Shown here: positions 42,124-53,889 of the stretch, one piece after another
How positions within the stretch are numbered: position 1 is the first letter of the stretch
Layout of the letters: every line of letters starts with the position of its first letter
Assembly (NCBI GenBank): GCA_028873795.1
Contig: JAPPNP010000026.1
Coordinates: forward strand, 196,304 to 260,303
Reading direction: 5' to 3'
DNA: 64,000 bases
From: Chloroflexota bacterium
Lineage (GTDB): Bacteria > Chloroflexota > UBA11872
Position numbers and translations under genes: made by a program
The notes under the pieces: generated by a model
The model's input: the letters and a program-made list of their open reading frames with translations, nothing else
The model's database searches: none
Told to the model about the DNA's origin: nothing

Positions 42124-42930
42124 GTGGCGGCAGGCTCTCCTCCCGCCGACTCGCGGCCCATCTTTCCGCCCGATGCGCCGCCGCCTCCGCCGCAAGGATG
42201 GGGACTGGCCGAGCTGCACGCCCATACCTCCGCCAGCGACGGCGTGCCGTCTCCGGGCGACCTCGTCGGCCGGGCCGATGCGTTGGGCTTGGACGTGCTG
42301 GCCGTTACGGATCACGACACGATCGACGGGGCGCTCCGAGCCCGCGACATCGCGGCCGCCACCAAGGCCCGGGTCGAGGTGGTCGTCGGCATGGAGATCA
42401 CGACCCGGCGGCAGGACCACGTGGTGGGGCTGTTTCTGGAGCATCCCGTCCCCATCTTCCGTCCGCTGGTCGAGACGGTGGCGGCCATTCAGGCGCAGGG
42501 CGGGTTGGCGATCGTGGCGCACCCATTTCTGGGCGTGCCCACGTCCATTTCCGCCAAGCGATTGCTGCAGGCGTTGGAATACGTCCGGTTCGACGGTATC
42601 GAGACGGAGAACCAATATCTGCGCGCGGGCGCCCGCGACCGCGTGCGCCGGTTTCAGGAAACGCACGCCGAGCGGGTGGGCGCGGCAGTGGGCGCCACCG
42701 ATGCCCACTTCGGCGACCTGGGCCGGGCGCTCACCCTGTTCCCCGGCCACACGGCGGCCGACCTGCGCGCGGCGATCGGCGCCCGCGCCACCCTGCCGGC
42801 GCGCGGCGGCCTGCAGCACCCGCGGCCGGCGCTGGCCGACCACGCGCGCAATCAATTCCGGAGTCTGGTGAAGCTGCCGGTCATGCGCGCCCGCACGCTA
42901 TGGCGCCAGCGCCGCGGAACAGGCCCTTAG
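42124..42930 (+). CDS. PHP-domain phosphoesterase
   Basis: A 268-aa protein. LAELHAHTSASDGVPSP (H-x-H), LAVTDHDTIDGA (D-H-D), VVGMEITTR (Glu) and AIVAHPFLG (His) are the PHP metal ligands, with GATDAHFGDLG carrying the last D-x-H. Stand-alone PHP proteins include nucleoside and 3',5'-bisphosphate phosphatases; that class fits best. GTG 42124 is chosen because upstream sequence runs through the divergent hypothetical gene. Its 3' end overlaps the following MFS gene by 31 bases. Confidence 0.85.
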   Translation: MAAGSPPADSRPIFPPDAPPPPPQGWGLAELHAHTSASDGVPSPGDLVGRADALGLDVLAVTDHDTIDGALRARDIAAATKARVEVVVGMEITTRRQDHVVGLFLEHPVPIFRPLVETVAAIQAQGGLAIVAHPFLGVPTSISAKRLLQALEYVRFDGIETENQYLRAGARDRVRRFQETHAERVGAAVGATDAHFGDLGRALTLFPGHTAADLRAAIGARATLPARGGLQHPRPALADHARNQFRSLVKLPVMRARTLWRQRRGTGP

Positions 42931-44201
42931 CCTCACTGCCGTCGCCTGGGGGGCTGGCGGCGCACGTCCGACGCGCCTGGCGAGCCGTGGCTACAGACGG
43001 TGCGGTCTATGCGCGGGAGATACGCCGCTTCTCGCGCAATGCACGTCTCTTGCTGCTCAGCACCCTGCTCGGGGCGTTCAGCGCCGGTGTCTTTCGTGTG
43101 GCCTACAACCTCTATGTGCTGGAGCTGGGCTTTACCGCCGGGGACGCCGGTCGCCTCGTTACCAGCGCCAGCCTGGCCGCCGGGCTGGCCGCGATCCCAG
43201 CCGGGCTGCTGGCGCTGCGCGTGGGCGCGAAGCCGGTAATCCTCGGTGGCGCCGTGCTCCTCGGCGTTGGGACGGCGCTGCAGGTGACGCCTTTCGGCTA
43301 CGGCTATCTGGTGGCGGGCGCCGCGATGGGAGGCCTGGGCGGCGCGCTGTGGAACGTCGTCATCGCCCCGCTGTACGCGGGCAGCGCCGACGACGCCGGC
43401 CGCAGCTATCTCTTCACGGTGGCGGCCATCGTGTTCCTGGGCATGAGCTTTGCCGGGAACGCCGTGGGCGGATGGGCGCCCCGGGCGCTGGCGGAGGCTA
43501 CGGGCTGGCCGGTGTGGGTGGGATTCTTTGCGGTGCTCAGCGGGGCGGCGCTCTACGGCGGGCTCGGGTTCTTTCCGCTGCTGGCGCTGCGCGCCCCCGC
43601 GGCTCGGATCGATCGATCGGCGTTCGGCGCGCTGCGCGGCCAGCTCAACGCGATCGCGCGCCTGCTCGTCGTGCACGTCGTCATCGCCGTTGGGGCCGGC
43701 CTCACCATTCCGTTTCTCAACGTCTATTTCACCCGGCAACTGGGCTTGAGCGAGGCCCAGTTTGGACTGCTCGCCGGCGCCGGGCTCATGACACGGCTTG
43801 CCGCGTCGGTGTTCGGCCCGATCGCCTCGCGGCGTCTGGGCAAGGTGGCGGCCATCGTGGCGGCGCAGTCGGCGTCCATTCCCTTGCTGTTGGCGATGGG
43901 CCTGCTGCCGTGGCCGCTGGGAAGCTCCCTCGCGTTCCTTGCCCGTGGCGCACTCATGAACATGACGGCGCCCGTGCGCGGCGCCCTCTACATGGAGCGG
44001 GTCACCGAGGCCGCGCGTCCGGCCACCAACGCCTGCTTGCTGCTGGCGTGGAACCTCGCTTGGGCCGGCGCCGCCGCGATCGGGGGCATGCTGGCCGAGC
44101 AACGGGCGCTGGCAGCCGCCGTGGTGGCCACCGCCGTCTGCTATGCCCTGGCCAACGGTTTGATGTGGCTGCTCTGGCGCCGTCGATCCACCGCCGCGTA
44201 A
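42900..44201 (+). CDS. MFS transporter
   Basis: A 433-aa protein with about 12 membrane segments. GVFRVAYNLYVLELGFTAGD and AAIPAGLLALRVGAKPVIL (motif-A position) mark the first half; LTIPFLNVYFTRQLGLSEAQ and FGPIASRRLGKVAAIVAAQS the second. ATG 42900 lies inside the PHP gene, implying translational coupling. Substrate unknown. Confidence 0.85.
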   Translation: MAPAPRNRPLASLPSPGGLAAHVRRAWRAVATDGAVYAREIRRFSRNARLLLLSTLLGAFSAGVFRVAYNLYVLELGFTAGDAGRLVTSASLAAGLAAIPAGLLALRVGAKPVILGGAVLLGVGTALQVTPFGYGYLVAGAAMGGLGGALWNVVIAPLYAGSADDAGRSYLFTVAAIVFLGMSFAGNAVGGWAPRALAEATGWPVWVGFFAVLSGAALYGGLGFFPLLALRAPAARIDRSAFGALRGQLNAIARLLVVHVVIAVGAGLTIPFLNVYFTRQLGLSEAQFGLLAGAGLMTRLAASVFGPIASRRLGKVAAIVAAQSASIPLLLAMGLLPWPLGSSLAFLARGALMNMTAPVRGALYMERVTEAARPATNACLLLAWNLAWAGAAAIGGMLAEQRALAAAVVATAVCYALANGLMWLLWRRRSTAA

Positions 44202-44241
44202 GTTGGCAGTGGTCGCCGCCGCGCGTCCCGATACCGGGCGG

Positions 44242-46215
44242 CTAGCCGGCGGCGCCCTCCGCGGGCCGCTGCTTGGGCGCGGGCGTGCGCTCCGCCGGTG
44301 GGTCCGCAGGAGATGCGGGCGCTGCCGGCGCCGGCGTCGGTCCCGGCGGTGCGGGCTGCGGGTCGCTCGTCGACGCGGGCGTGCGCCCCTGGTATTCGTC
44401 GACATAGCGCTCGAAGGCCTCGGCGTCGAGCGTCTCGACCTCGATCAACGTCTCCGACAGCTTCTCGAGCAGGCCGCGATTTCGCGCCAGCATGTCCTGG
44501 GCGCGGTGGTGGGCGTCGTCGATCAGCTGTGAGACCTCGCGGTCGATGGTCTCGGCAATGGCCTCGCTGTAGTTGCGCTGCTCCGCGATGTCCCGGCCCA
44601 GGAACACCAGCTCCTCGCGGCGACCAAACGCCCGCGGACCCAGCTTGGTGCTCATGCCGTACTGCGTGACCATGCGACGGGCGATCTCGGTCGCCATCTG
44701 GATGTCGTTGCTCGGCCCCGTCGTCATTTCGCCAAACACCAGCACTTCGGCGGCGTGGCCGCCCATGGCCACCGCCAACTGGTCCTCGAACTCGGACTTC
44801 GTCAAGAGGTGCCGGTCCTGGGAGGGCAGGAATCGCGTATAGCCCCCCATCTGCCCGCGGGGCAGGATGGTGACCTTGTACACGGGGTCGGCGCGCCGCA
44901 GCAGGTGAGCCACCAGCGCGTGCCCGATCTCGTGGAAGGCGGTGACGCGCTTCTCGTGCTCGCTCATCACCCGGCTCTTGCGCTGAGGCCCGGCGATCAC
45001 GCGGTCGATGGCCTCCTCGAGCTCGAACATGCCCACGGTCGTGCGGTTGCGGCGCGCGGCCAGGATCGCCGCCTCATTGAGCAGGTTCTTCAGGTCGGCG
45101 CCCGAGAATCCGGGTGTCTGCCGCGCGATGGTGCCCAAATCCACGTCGTCCTGAATGGGCTTTTCGCGCGCGTGGACGCGCAGAATGGCCTCGCGTCCGC
45201 GAATGTCCGGCAAGTCGAGCACCACGCGGCGATCGAATCGTCCGGGCCGCAGGAGCGCCGGATCCAGCACGTCAGGGCGGTTGGTCGCGGCCAGCACGAT
45301 CACCGTTTGATCGGTGTCGAAGCCGTCCATCTCAACCAGGATTTGATTCAGCGTCTGCTCGCGCTCGTCGTGGCTCCCGCCCAGGCCCGCGCCGCGCTGC
45401 CGGCCCACGGCGTCGATCTCGTCCACGAACACCAGGCTCGGCGAGTTCTGCTTCGCCTTCTCGAACAGATCGCGGACGCGCGAGGCGCCCACGCCCACGA
45501 ACATCTCCACGAACTCGGAGCCGCTGATGTTGAAGAACGGCACCCCGGCCTCCCCGGCGACCGCCTTCGACAAGTGAGTCTTTCCGGTGCCCGGCGGACC
45601 CACCAGCAGCACCCCGCGCGGGATCTCCGCGCCGATCTTGGTGAACTTCTCGGGGTACTTGAGGAACTCGACCACTTCGGCCAGCTCCTGCTTGGCCTCG
45701 TCCACGCCCTGCACGTCCTTGAACGTCACGCGCGGGCGGTTGCCGGTCACCATGCGCGGCCGGCTCTTGCCAAAGCTCAGGGCCTGCGAATTCGAGCCCT
45801 GGGCCTGCCGCATCATGAACACCAGCAGCCCGACAAAGATCAGCAGCGGAAGGATCGACGTCAGGATGCTGATGATGGTTGGGGCCGGACTGGGCGCCTC
45901 AAACTGAACGGCGACCTGCTGGCCGTTGACGTTGAGGCCCCGGTTGGCGAGCGCCTGGTCGATGTCAAAGCGATCGTTGACCACTGCGCTTATGGCGCCG
46001 CCGCCGCCGACTCTGGCCACGATGCGGTTGGCGCTCACCAGGATCTCGGGCTGAGAGCCACCGTCAGCCGCGGATTCAACCCGGCTCAGCAGCTCGCTGA
46101 TGGGCACGGTCTGCTGATTCGGCTGTCCTGGATTGAACATGACGAACAGCACAACCAGGATCGCCACGGCCAGCACGAGATACATGAACCCGTTGCGCAC
46201 GAGTCGGTTATTCAT
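44242..46215 (-). CDS. ftsH: ATP-dependent zinc metalloprotease FtsH
   Basis: Membrane-bound AAA+ protease that degrades misfolded and regulatory membrane or soluble proteins. TM1 is near residues 9-27 and TM2 near 112-133. Walker [10 protein letters not shown], Walker [14 protein letters not shown], second region of homology [18 protein letters not shown], and protease motif [13 protein letters not shown] (HExxH) are all present. 657 aa; the last 45 residues are a Pro/Ala-rich tail unusual in housekeeping FtsH. It lies downstream of tilS on the same strand, the common tilS-ftsH order. Confidence 0.97.
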   Translation of the reverse strand: MNNRLVRNGFMYLVLAVAILVVLFVMFNPGQPNQQTVPISELLSRVESAADGGSQPEILVSANRIVARVGGGGAISAVVNDRFDIDQALANRGLNVNGQQVAVQFEAPSPAPTIISILTSILPLLIFVGLLVFMMRQAQGSNSQALSFGKSRPRMVTGNRPRVTFKDVQGVDEAKQELAEVVEFLKYPEKFTKIGAEIPRGVLLVGPPGTGKTHLSKAVAGEAGVPFFNISGSEFVEMFVGVGASRVRDLFEKAKQNSPSLVFVDEIDAVGRQRGAGLGGSHDEREQTLNQILVEMDGFDTDQTVIVLAATNRPDVLDPALLRPGRFDRRVVLDLPDIRGREAILRVHAREKPIQDDVDLGTIARQTPGFSGADLKNLLNEAAILAARRNRTTVGMFELEEAIDRVIAGPQRKSRVMSEHEKRVTAFHEIGHALVAHLLRRADPVYKVTILPRGQMGGYTRFLPSQDRHLLTKSEFEDQLAVAMGGHAAEVLVFGEMTTGPSNDIQMATEIARRMVTQYGMSTKLGPRAFGRREELVFLGRDIAEQRNYSEAIAETIDREVSQLIDDAHHRAQDMLARNRGLLEKLSETLIEVETLDAEAFERYVDEYQGRTPASTSDPQPAPPGPTPAPAAPASPADPPAERTPAPKQRPAEGAAG

Positions 46216-46375
46216 GAATCCAGGATCTTTCGTGCGGGAGTGCGACGGGCCGCGGCGCTGACGCGGGTACTTGGCCCAGCCTACTGTATATCAGGGCAGC
46301 GGCTCGCGATGTTACGCCCGACGCGGTCAACCACTGCCCAAGTCTGGCGCAATTCCCGTCCGCCATCGGTAGGAT

Positions 46376-47824
46376 TCACGCCCGTGCGCCCAGTGTCGGA
46401 ATCGCGTCCCAGCAGGCGTGAAGCGTCACGATCCGGTCCGCGTTTGGGCCGGGTGCGAAGTCGCCGTGACGCCAAACCCCGGGCACGCACGCGGCCGATC
46501 CGTCGACGTCGAGCACCGGCATGCCCGCTGCGATGTCTGGGGCCACCCCACGGCCGCGGAGCAGCCGCGACAGATTGCGCGGCGGGCGGCCGCCTTCCGC
46601 GGGGACGCGTTCAGACGGCGCCGGCGCACGCAGCGTGAGGGTGCGGCCCCGCAGCCGGTCATGGTCCAGGGCGAATCCGTCCACCGAGTCCGCGTGGCGC
46701 CGTGACGCCCGGCTCTCCAAGAGCCTGGCGACAATCACGCCACCGGGCACCCGTGCTTCGCCGGGCACGGCAAGCGGCGCCGGCGGCTGCCAGGCCCGGT
46801 CGCGCACACGCTCCGGGTACAACACCACCGCCCCGTCGCGCACAAAGGCGTGCGTGCCCTCGGTCATCTCAACCCAGCGTCCTTGGGAGTCCTCCCGCAG
46901 CGCCTGGGCCACGGCGCCGAGCTGCGCCGCCCCAAGCTGTCGCCGGCCGCCCATTGCACGGACGGCGGCGATGACCACGGCAGGAAACGCTCCCTCGGTC
47001 ACCGCCGTTCGCCCGGGGTGCAGCGGCATGCGCAGCCCGTCGGCTGGCTGGACGAAGAGCGGCAGACCGTCGATCGCGCCGGCCAGGATCTCGGCGCTGC
47101 GAGCGATGGCGTTCACCGCTCCCGGGTAGATGTCGTCGAGCAGCGGCAGCGCCTCGCGCCGAATGCGATTGCGGCGGAATCGCGGCGTCTCGTTCAGCGG
47201 ATCGGAATCGACCGGCAGCTGCCGAGCGTTGACGTAGGCGGCAACGTCGTCGCGCGAGACGGCGAGCAATGGGCGAAGAATCTCGCCGTCGTCGGCCCGC
47301 ATGCCCGAAAGCCCGCGCGGCCCGGCCCCCCGGACCAGATTCATAATGACGGTCTCGGCCTGGTCATTGCGGGTATGGCCGGTGGCGATGCGGGCGGCTC
47401 CCGCGCGCTGGGCAACGTCCCTGAGGAAGATCCACCGGGCGCGCCGGGCGGCGTCTTCCGACGCTTCGCTCGCCGACCCGGCGACCGGATAGTCGTGCGG
47501 CGTGCCCACCGTCACCGGCAACCCTGCGTCGCGCGCGTGACCGACCACCGTCTCCGCCACTTCCGCGGCGTCGGCGCGCAGTCCATGATTCAGATGCGCC
47601 ACGTGCACGGCCGGCCCGCCGCGACGCCGAGCGGCCGCGAGGCTGTCGAGGAGAACCATCGAATCAGGCCCGCCGGAAACAGCGGCGACGACCGCGTCCT
47701 CCGCGCGAAGGCCGGCACCCACCAACGCCCGGAACACGCGATCCTGCACCTGGCGAACGTGACGGCGATTGGCCGGCGAGGTATTCGGAGATTCGCTAGT
47801 CGCCCGTGCTGCCGAATCCTCCAC
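46376..47824 (-). CDS. tilS: tRNA(Ile)-lysidine synthase
   Basis: Converts C34 to lysidine in tRNA-Ile(CAU), changing its decoding to AUA. AVSGGPDSMVLLDSL is the PP-loop ATP-pyrophosphatase motif, followed by HLNHGLRADAAE, IATGHTRNDQAETVIMNLVRG and RFRRNRIRREALPLL. The C-terminal domain includes RNLSRLLRGRGV. GTG 47824 gives an N-terminus of about 25 residues before the domain and overlaps dut by 29 bases; a GTG nearer the domain is also possible. ftsH follows. Confidence 0.93.
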   Translation of the reverse strand: MEDSAARATSESPNTSPANRRHVRQVQDRVFRALVGAGLRAEDAVVAAVSGGPDSMVLLDSLAAARRRGGPAVHVAHLNHGLRADAAEVAETVVGHARDAGLPVTVGTPHDYPVAGSASEASEDAARRARWIFLRDVAQRAGAARIATGHTRNDQAETVIMNLVRGAGPRGLSGMRADDGEILRPLLAVSRDDVAAYVNARQLPVDSDPLNETPRFRRNRIRREALPLLDDIYPGAVNAIARSAEILAGAIDGLPLFVQPADGLRMPLHPGRTAVTEGAFPAVVIAAVRAMGGRRQLGAAQLGAVAQALREDSQGRWVEMTEGTHAFVRDGAVVLYPERVRDRAWQPPAPLAVPGEARVPGGVIVARLLESRASRRHADSVDGFALDHDRLRGRTLTLRAPAPSERVPAEGGRPPRNLSRLLRGRGVAPDIAAGMPVLDVDGSAACVPGVWRHGDFAPGPNADRIVTLHACWDAIPTLGARA

Positions 47825-48227
47825 GGCTCTTCGCACCCTCCGGTTGACCTTCCACCCAATCCGCCGTCTCCACCCGAACCAGTATGGCCTGGGCGATCCG
47901 GGCGCCCCGTTCCACTTCGATTGGGTGGTCGGTGGGATTCCAGAATTGGACGTTAATCTCGTCCTCGGGTCCGCAATAGTCGCGGTCGATGATGCCGATG
48001 CCATGGGCCGCGACCAGACCGGTGCGCCGGGGCGTGCTGCTGCGGGCGGCGACCAGGATCATGTATCCCGGGGGCGCGGCGATGATGACGTTGCCGGGCA
48101 CAAGGCCGATCGCGCCGGGCTCGATGCGCGTGGTTTCGCGGGTGATCAGGTCGAAGCCAACGGAGCCCGCGGTGGCATACCGCGGCAGGGGAAGCGTCGG
48201 ATCGACTCGCGCAATGGGCACGCGCAT
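47796..48227 (-). CDS. dut: dUTP diphosphatase
   Basis: Hydrolyses dUTP to dUMP, keeping uracil out of DNA. All five trimeric dUTPase motifs are visible: TAGSVGFDL, ARSSTPRRTGL, GIIDRDYCGPEDEI, RIAQAIL and RGGFGSTGD. 143 aa is normal. Its stop lies inside the predicted start of tilS, so translation may be coupled. Confidence 0.95.
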   Translation of the reverse strand: MRVPIARVDPTLPLPRYATAGSVGFDLITRETTRIEPGAIGLVPGNVIIAAPPGYMILVAARSSTPRRTGLVAAHGIGIIDRDYCGPEDEINVQFWNPTDHPIEVERGARIAQAILVRVETADWVEGQPEGAKSRGGFGSTGD

Positions 48228-48257
48228 ATTCGATGAGTCTAGCGGGTGCCGCCCCGC

Positions 48258-48659
48258 TCAATCGCCGCCGGAGAAGAGGGCGATCCAGCCGCCGAGGTAT
48301 CCGAACTCAATGGGCTCGGGCTCCGGCGGCGGCACCGTCGGAATCGGCAACGGCGCCTGTCTGGGGCGGTCCTGGACCTGGTCCAGCAGCACGACCGCCT
48401 GATCCCCGGGATTCACCAACCCGAGTTCGCGCTTGGCCATCTCCCGCAGAGCGGGCAGGGAGCGGGCGTATTGCAACTGCTCTTCGAGCCGCTGGTTGTC
48501 GAGCTCCGCGGCGCTGATTCGCTGCTGCAACTCCTCGACGCGCTGCTGCGCCGCTTGCTGCGTGGACGACCCGCTGGCCTCCTGGATGATCACCACCAGG
48601 ACGGCGATCAGCGCCAGCATCGCCAGCGACCGGAGGAGGAATTGCGTTCGCGAGGCCAC
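48258..48659 (-). CDS. FtsB/DivIC-like septum formation protein
   Basis: A 133-aa single-pass membrane protein: a short cytoplasmic N-terminus, TM helix FLLRSLAMLALIAVLVVIIQ, a coiled coil (QRVEELQQRISAAELDNQRL...), then AKRELGLVNPGDQAVVLLD, the conserved element after the coil in FtsB/DivIC proteins. A Pro-rich tail follows. Such proteins link FtsQ and FtsL in the divisome. It lies between glmS and dut on the same strand. Confidence 0.85.
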   Translation of the reverse strand: MASRTQFLLRSLAMLALIAVLVVIIQEASGSSTQQAAQQRVEELQQRISAAELDNQRLEEQLQYARSLPALREMAKRELGLVNPGDQAVVLLDQVQDRPRQAPLPIPTVPPPEPEPIEFGYLGGWIALFSGGD

Positions 48660-48693
48660 TTAGTCCGACCGCTCAAATTCGATGCGCACGGGG

Positions 48694-50535
<1,842 letters not shown>

Positions 50536-50704
50536 CCGTCTTACTCCAGGGAAGTCGCGCCTGGGGGCGCGGTTATGTCAACTATACCGCCCTGAGGGTC
50601 GCTTGAACAACGTTTTCGAGCGCCCTTGCCGTGACGATCTCGCGACGCGGAATCTACGGCCGGGCAACGCATGCGTCGCGCCTACGCCGGGCGTGGCGCC
50701 GGAC

Positions 50705-50776
50705 GGGCGGGTCGGAGACCCGCCCCTACCGCAGATTCGATGGGCGTGGCCGGTAGGGGCCGGTTTCAAACCGGCC
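50705..50776. repeat. Intergenic palindromes upstream of glmS
   Basis: GGGCGGGTCggaGACCCGCCCCTAC and GTAGGGGCCGGTTTcAAACCGGCCC, two hairpin units of the same series as 19790-19875. They lie in the 292-bp gap between glmS and the small zinc-ribbon gene, which shows no gene of its own. Confidence 0.6.
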
Positions 50777-50827
50777 CGCACCCCGTACCCGCGCGCATCG
50801 CCAGTCGCCGCTGCCGTTCGGGGCGAT

Positions 50828-51028
50828 CTACGGCCAGGCGACGCGTCCGGCGCCGTAGCAGCGCGGGCAGCGGTGCGGACGCCCGCTCGGCAGCGGGCCG
50901 GTATGGCCGGACGCCAAACCTCCGCCGTCGCAGGCGGGGCAACGGCGTGACAGCAGCCGGCGCCAGAAGGCCCACCACAAGCCCATGAACCAACCGCCGC
51001 CTTTGTAGCCCGGCGCGGAGTCGTTCAC
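50828..51028 (-). CDS. Small zinc-ribbon protein, unknown
   Basis: A 66-aa protein. A hydrophobic aromatic stretch (GGWFMGLWWAFWRRLL) precedes CPACDGGG and CPRCYGAGR, two C-x-x-C-x-G-x-G knuckles like those of DnaJ, so it likely binds one zinc and may sit at the membrane. The GTG start overlaps the stop of the upstream amidohydrolase (GTGA), and the paired Cys motifs support a real gene. No function assigned. Confidence 0.65.
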   Translation of the reverse strand: MNDSAPGYKGGGWFMGLWWAFWRRLLSRRCPACDGGGLASGHTGPLPSGRPHRCPRCYGAGRVAWP

Positions 51029-52593
51029 TCGGTGGGCCGGCCTCGGCGCAACCCGCGACCCGGCGTCGCGCCCGTATGCCGACCGTCGTCGATTACGGGC
51101 GTGCCGTTCACGATTACGTGGTCGATACCGGTCGGCAGTTGCCGCGGCGCCTCGAAGGTGGCGTTGTCGATCACCGTGTCCGCGTCGAACACCACGACGT
51201 CGGCCGCCATGCCCGGCGCGAGCACCCCGCGGTCCACCAGACCAAAGCGCGCCGCCGGCATGCCCGTCATGCGCCGCACCATCGCCTCGAGCGGAAGCAC
51301 CCCGAGCTCACGCACCCAGCGGCCTAGGAAGCGCGGATAGGTGCCGTAGGTGCGCGGATGCGGCGCGTTGCCCAGCAGGATGGCGTCGCTGCCCACCATG
51401 TGGCTCGGATGGCGCATGATCTGCGCGAAGTCGTCGTCCGTCTGGTCGTTGAAGAACACCGACGCGGCCCGCCCACGCTCCTCGCGCACCAGATCTACCA
51501 GGAACGCGTGCGGCTCTACGTCCCGCTCATCCGCCACCTCGCCGAGCATTCGGCCTTCAAGATGGCGATTGGGACCGGCCGGCATGCTCGACAGCAGCGC
51601 GCGGTCGACTTCGAGCGCGTTGTCGCCGGCGCGGTTGGCCATCTCCGTCGCGATTCGCGCCCGCGTATCCGCGTCCTCCAGGCGGCGCAGCATTTCCTGC
51701 GGCCCGCCCTCGAGCGCCCAATCGGGGAACGAGAAGTGCAGCAGCGAGCTGCCGGCGGGATAGGCATAGGTTTCAAAAGACAGCGACACGCCGGCACGGA
51801 TGCCCCGGTCCGCCTCATCCAGGTTCTCCCACCAGCGCATGCCACTGCTGATGTAGTGCGAGATGTGCACCGGACAGCCGGCCCGCCGGCCGATGGCCAT
51901 GGTCTCGCGGATGGCGTCGCGCATGCCCAGGATGTAACGCATATGCGGCACGTAAGGCGCGCCGAACTCGGCCGCCACCTCGCTCAGCGCCACCAGCTCG
52001 TCCGTATCGGCGAAGGCGCACGGCTTGTAATCCAGACCGGTCGAAAGCGCCACGGACCCGTCCTGAAACGCCTCGTGCGTAATCTGCTGCATCGCCCGCA
52101 GCTCTTCGGGCGTGGCTTGACGGTCTTCCCACCCGATCAGGGCCGCCCGCACGCAGCCGTGCGGCACGTGATGCGCCGCGTTGCATGCCGCCGCGCCCTC
52201 GAACGTGTCCAGCCAACCGGCGACGGTTGACCAGTCGCGGCTGATGGGCGGGTCGCCATTGAGGGCGGCGAAGTAGTCGCGGAAGGACGGCTGCAACTCG
52301 TCGGCCAGGGGCGCATAGCCGATCCCGTCAAGACCCAGCAGATCGGTCGTCACGCCCTGGCGCACCTTGGGCTCGTGCGCCGGCTCGGCCAAGAGCATCA
52401 GGTCCGAGTGCGTGTGCACGTCGATGAAACCCGGACAGACCACGCGACCGTCAGCCTCGATCTCCCGCGCGCCCTGGTCCGGGACCAGCCCCACGGCGAC
52501 AATCCGCGGTCCGTCGATGGCCACGCTGCCGCGGAAGCCGGGCGCGCCGGTGCCGTCGACGATGTTCGCGTTGCGAATCACCAGGTCATGCAC
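51025..52593 (-). CDS. N-acyl-D-amino-acid deacylase-like amidohydrolase
   Basis: A 522-aa metal-dependent amidohydrolase. It starts VHDLVIRNANIVDGTGAPGF and has VVCPGFIDVHTHSDL (H-x-H metal site), then SVALSTGLDYKPCAFADTDE, CPVHISHYISSG and GSDAILLG (Asp), ending in the usual GMAADVVVFD with GTPVIDDGRHTG. This fits the D-aminoacylase/dihydroorotase superfamily. GTG 52593 with GGAG upstream is chosen. It is coupled downstream to the zinc-ribbon gene and overlaps the upstream PLC-like gene by eight bases. Confidence 0.88.
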   Translation of the reverse strand: MHDLVIRNANIVDGTGAPGFRGSVAIDGPRIVAVGLVPDQGAREIEADGRVVCPGFIDVHTHSDLMLLAEPAHEPKVRQGVTTDLLGLDGIGYAPLADELQPSFRDYFAALNGDPPISRDWSTVAGWLDTFEGAAACNAAHHVPHGCVRAALIGWEDRQATPEELRAMQQITHEAFQDGSVALSTGLDYKPCAFADTDELVALSEVAAEFGAPYVPHMRYILGMRDAIRETMAIGRRAGCPVHISHYISSGMRWWENLDEADRGIRAGVSLSFETYAYPAGSSLLHFSFPDWALEGGPQEMLRRLEDADTRARIATEMANRAGDNALEVDRALLSSMPAGPNRHLEGRMLGEVADERDVEPHAFLVDLVREERGRAASVFFNDQTDDDFAQIMRHPSHMVGSDAILLGNAPHPRTYGTYPRFLGRWVRELGVLPLEAMVRRMTGMPAARFGLVDRGVLAPGMAADVVVFDADTVIDNATFEAPRQLPTGIDHVIVNGTPVIDDGRHTGATPGRGLRRGRPTE

Positions 52594-53389
52594 GGACGTC
52601 TCCGGATGCGGCTGGCGGCGCGGCGTCGAGGCCGGCCCGCAGGGATGGCGAATCGTAGCGCGCCCCGTCGCCGCGCTCGTAGGCCGCGAGCCGGCGATCG
52701 ATTTCAGCGGCGGCGAGCGTCGCGAAGCGCTCCGCCACGTCGTCGCCGAACAGCTTCCGCCCCGCGGCCACCCGCTCCGCGGCGGTGCGCTCGGCCTTGG
52801 CCGGATCGTCCGGTCGGCCGTCTGCGCGGGCAAACACGCGCACGATGTCCGCCGGGCTCGTGGCCAGCGCCAGCGAGTGCGCCCACTGCCTCAGCTTCGT
52901 CAGCGGCTCCGTCGCGACGATGAGGTCAATCTCGACCGGATCGAACGCATGTACCGCCGCTGCCGCCCGCGCCAGCGCTCCCGATGGGTCGTTCCAGCCG
53001 CGCTCCAGGGCGTAGGTGAGTCCGATCGAGACGGCCCGCTCGGTGCTCCGCGCATGTGCCTGGCAGAAGTGGACGAAGACTTCGTCCACGGCAAGATGCG
53101 CCAGATAGCCCGCCACGTAGGCGGCTTGCTCGATGGACACGGCGTCGGGGTCCGCCAGCGCGGGCCGGGCGGCGAACAGCTCCGCCGTCGCGCGTCCCCA
53201 GGTGGCCGACTCTTGAAACTCAAAGAAATGGGTGGCCGCGCGGCCTGTCTCGGTGCGGACCCGCGCATCGGGCGCCACGGCGCCCACGCAGTAGTGGCCG
53301 AAGTGCGCGTCGATGATCCCGCGCAGTCGGCCGCTCGCGCGGTCCACCGCCTCGACGGCAAGCTGCAAGTGGGCGCGCGACAGGGCCAT
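52586..53389 (-). CDS. Zinc-dependent phospholipase C-like domain protein
   Basis: A 267-aa helical protein. HFGHYCVGAVAPDAR, HFFEFQ and AAYVAGYLAHLAVDEVFVHF contain the His/Asp pattern of the zinc-dependent phospholipase C/S1-P1 fold (H-x(n)-D and A-Y-x-x-G-x-x-x-H). No signal peptide is visible from ATG 53389, unlike secreted PLCs. It overlaps the amidohydrolase gene start by eight bases, implying coupling. Activity is not predictable. Confidence 0.7.
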   Translation of the reverse strand: MALSRAHLQLAVEAVDRASGRLRGIIDAHFGHYCVGAVAPDARVRTETGRAATHFFEFQESATWGRATAELFAARPALADPDAVSIEQAAYVAGYLAHLAVDEVFVHFCQAHARSTERAVSIGLTYALERGWNDPSGALARAAAAVHAFDPVEIDLIVATEPLTKLRQWAHSLALATSPADIVRVFARADGRPDDPAKAERTAAERVAAGRKLFGDDVAERFATLAAAEIDRRLAAYERGDGARYDSPSLRAGLDAAPPAASGDVRA

Positions 53390-53451
53390 CAGGCAAGCCA
53401 ATCCAACCCGCGTGCGCCACAATGGCGGCAGACGGGCGCAGGAGGAACGCT

Positions 53452-53883
53452 GTGGCAATCACGATAGGGCATACCGGAGTCGTCGTGCGCGATCTGCCGC
53501 TCATGGAGCGGTTTTACGGCGAGACCTTGGGACTGCAGGAGACGCGGCGCGTCAGGCGCGAGGGACCGTTCATCGACGGCATCACGGGCCTGACCGGCGT
53601 GGTGCTGCAGGCCGTGATCCTGGGCACGCCGGAACATCCCAACGGCGTCGAGCTGATCAAGTACCCGAATCACCCCTCGGCCATCGTGCCCAAGGGACCC
53701 AACGGCCACGGCATGAACCACATCCACTTCATCGTCGACGACCTGGACCCGATCCTCGCCGCGCTCGAGGGTCTGGGCTTGGACTACTGGGGATCGCCAC
53801 AGGACTGGCCGGACACCTGGAAGCGCGTGCTCTACGCCAAGGATCCCGAGGGCAACGTCATCGAGTTCACCGAGCGCCTGTAG
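53452..53883 (+). CDS. VOC-family (glyoxalase/dioxygenase-like) protein
   Basis: A 143-aa protein with the paired beta-alpha-beta-beta-beta modules of the vicinal-oxygen-chelate family. IGHTGVVVRDLPLMERFYGE gives the first metal His, VELIKYPNH (Glu) the second strand, GMNHIHFIVDDLDPILAALE the third His, and YAKDPEGNVIEFTERL the last Glu. GTG 53452 is chosen because AGGAGGAAC lies just upstream. Substrate unknown. It is divergent from the PLC-like gene. Confidence 0.9.
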   Translation: MAITIGHTGVVVRDLPLMERFYGETLGLQETRRVRREGPFIDGITGLTGVVLQAVILGTPEHPNGVELIKYPNHPSAIVPKGPNGHGMNHIHFIVDDLDPILAALEGLGLDYWGSPQDWPDTWKRVLYAKDPEGNVIEFTERL

Positions 53884-53889
53884 GGTTGA

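Noticed and set aside
44755-46638. Long plus-strand open frame opposite ftsH
   Set aside because: Antisense of ftsH; the translation is Arg/His/Gln-rich with no motif.
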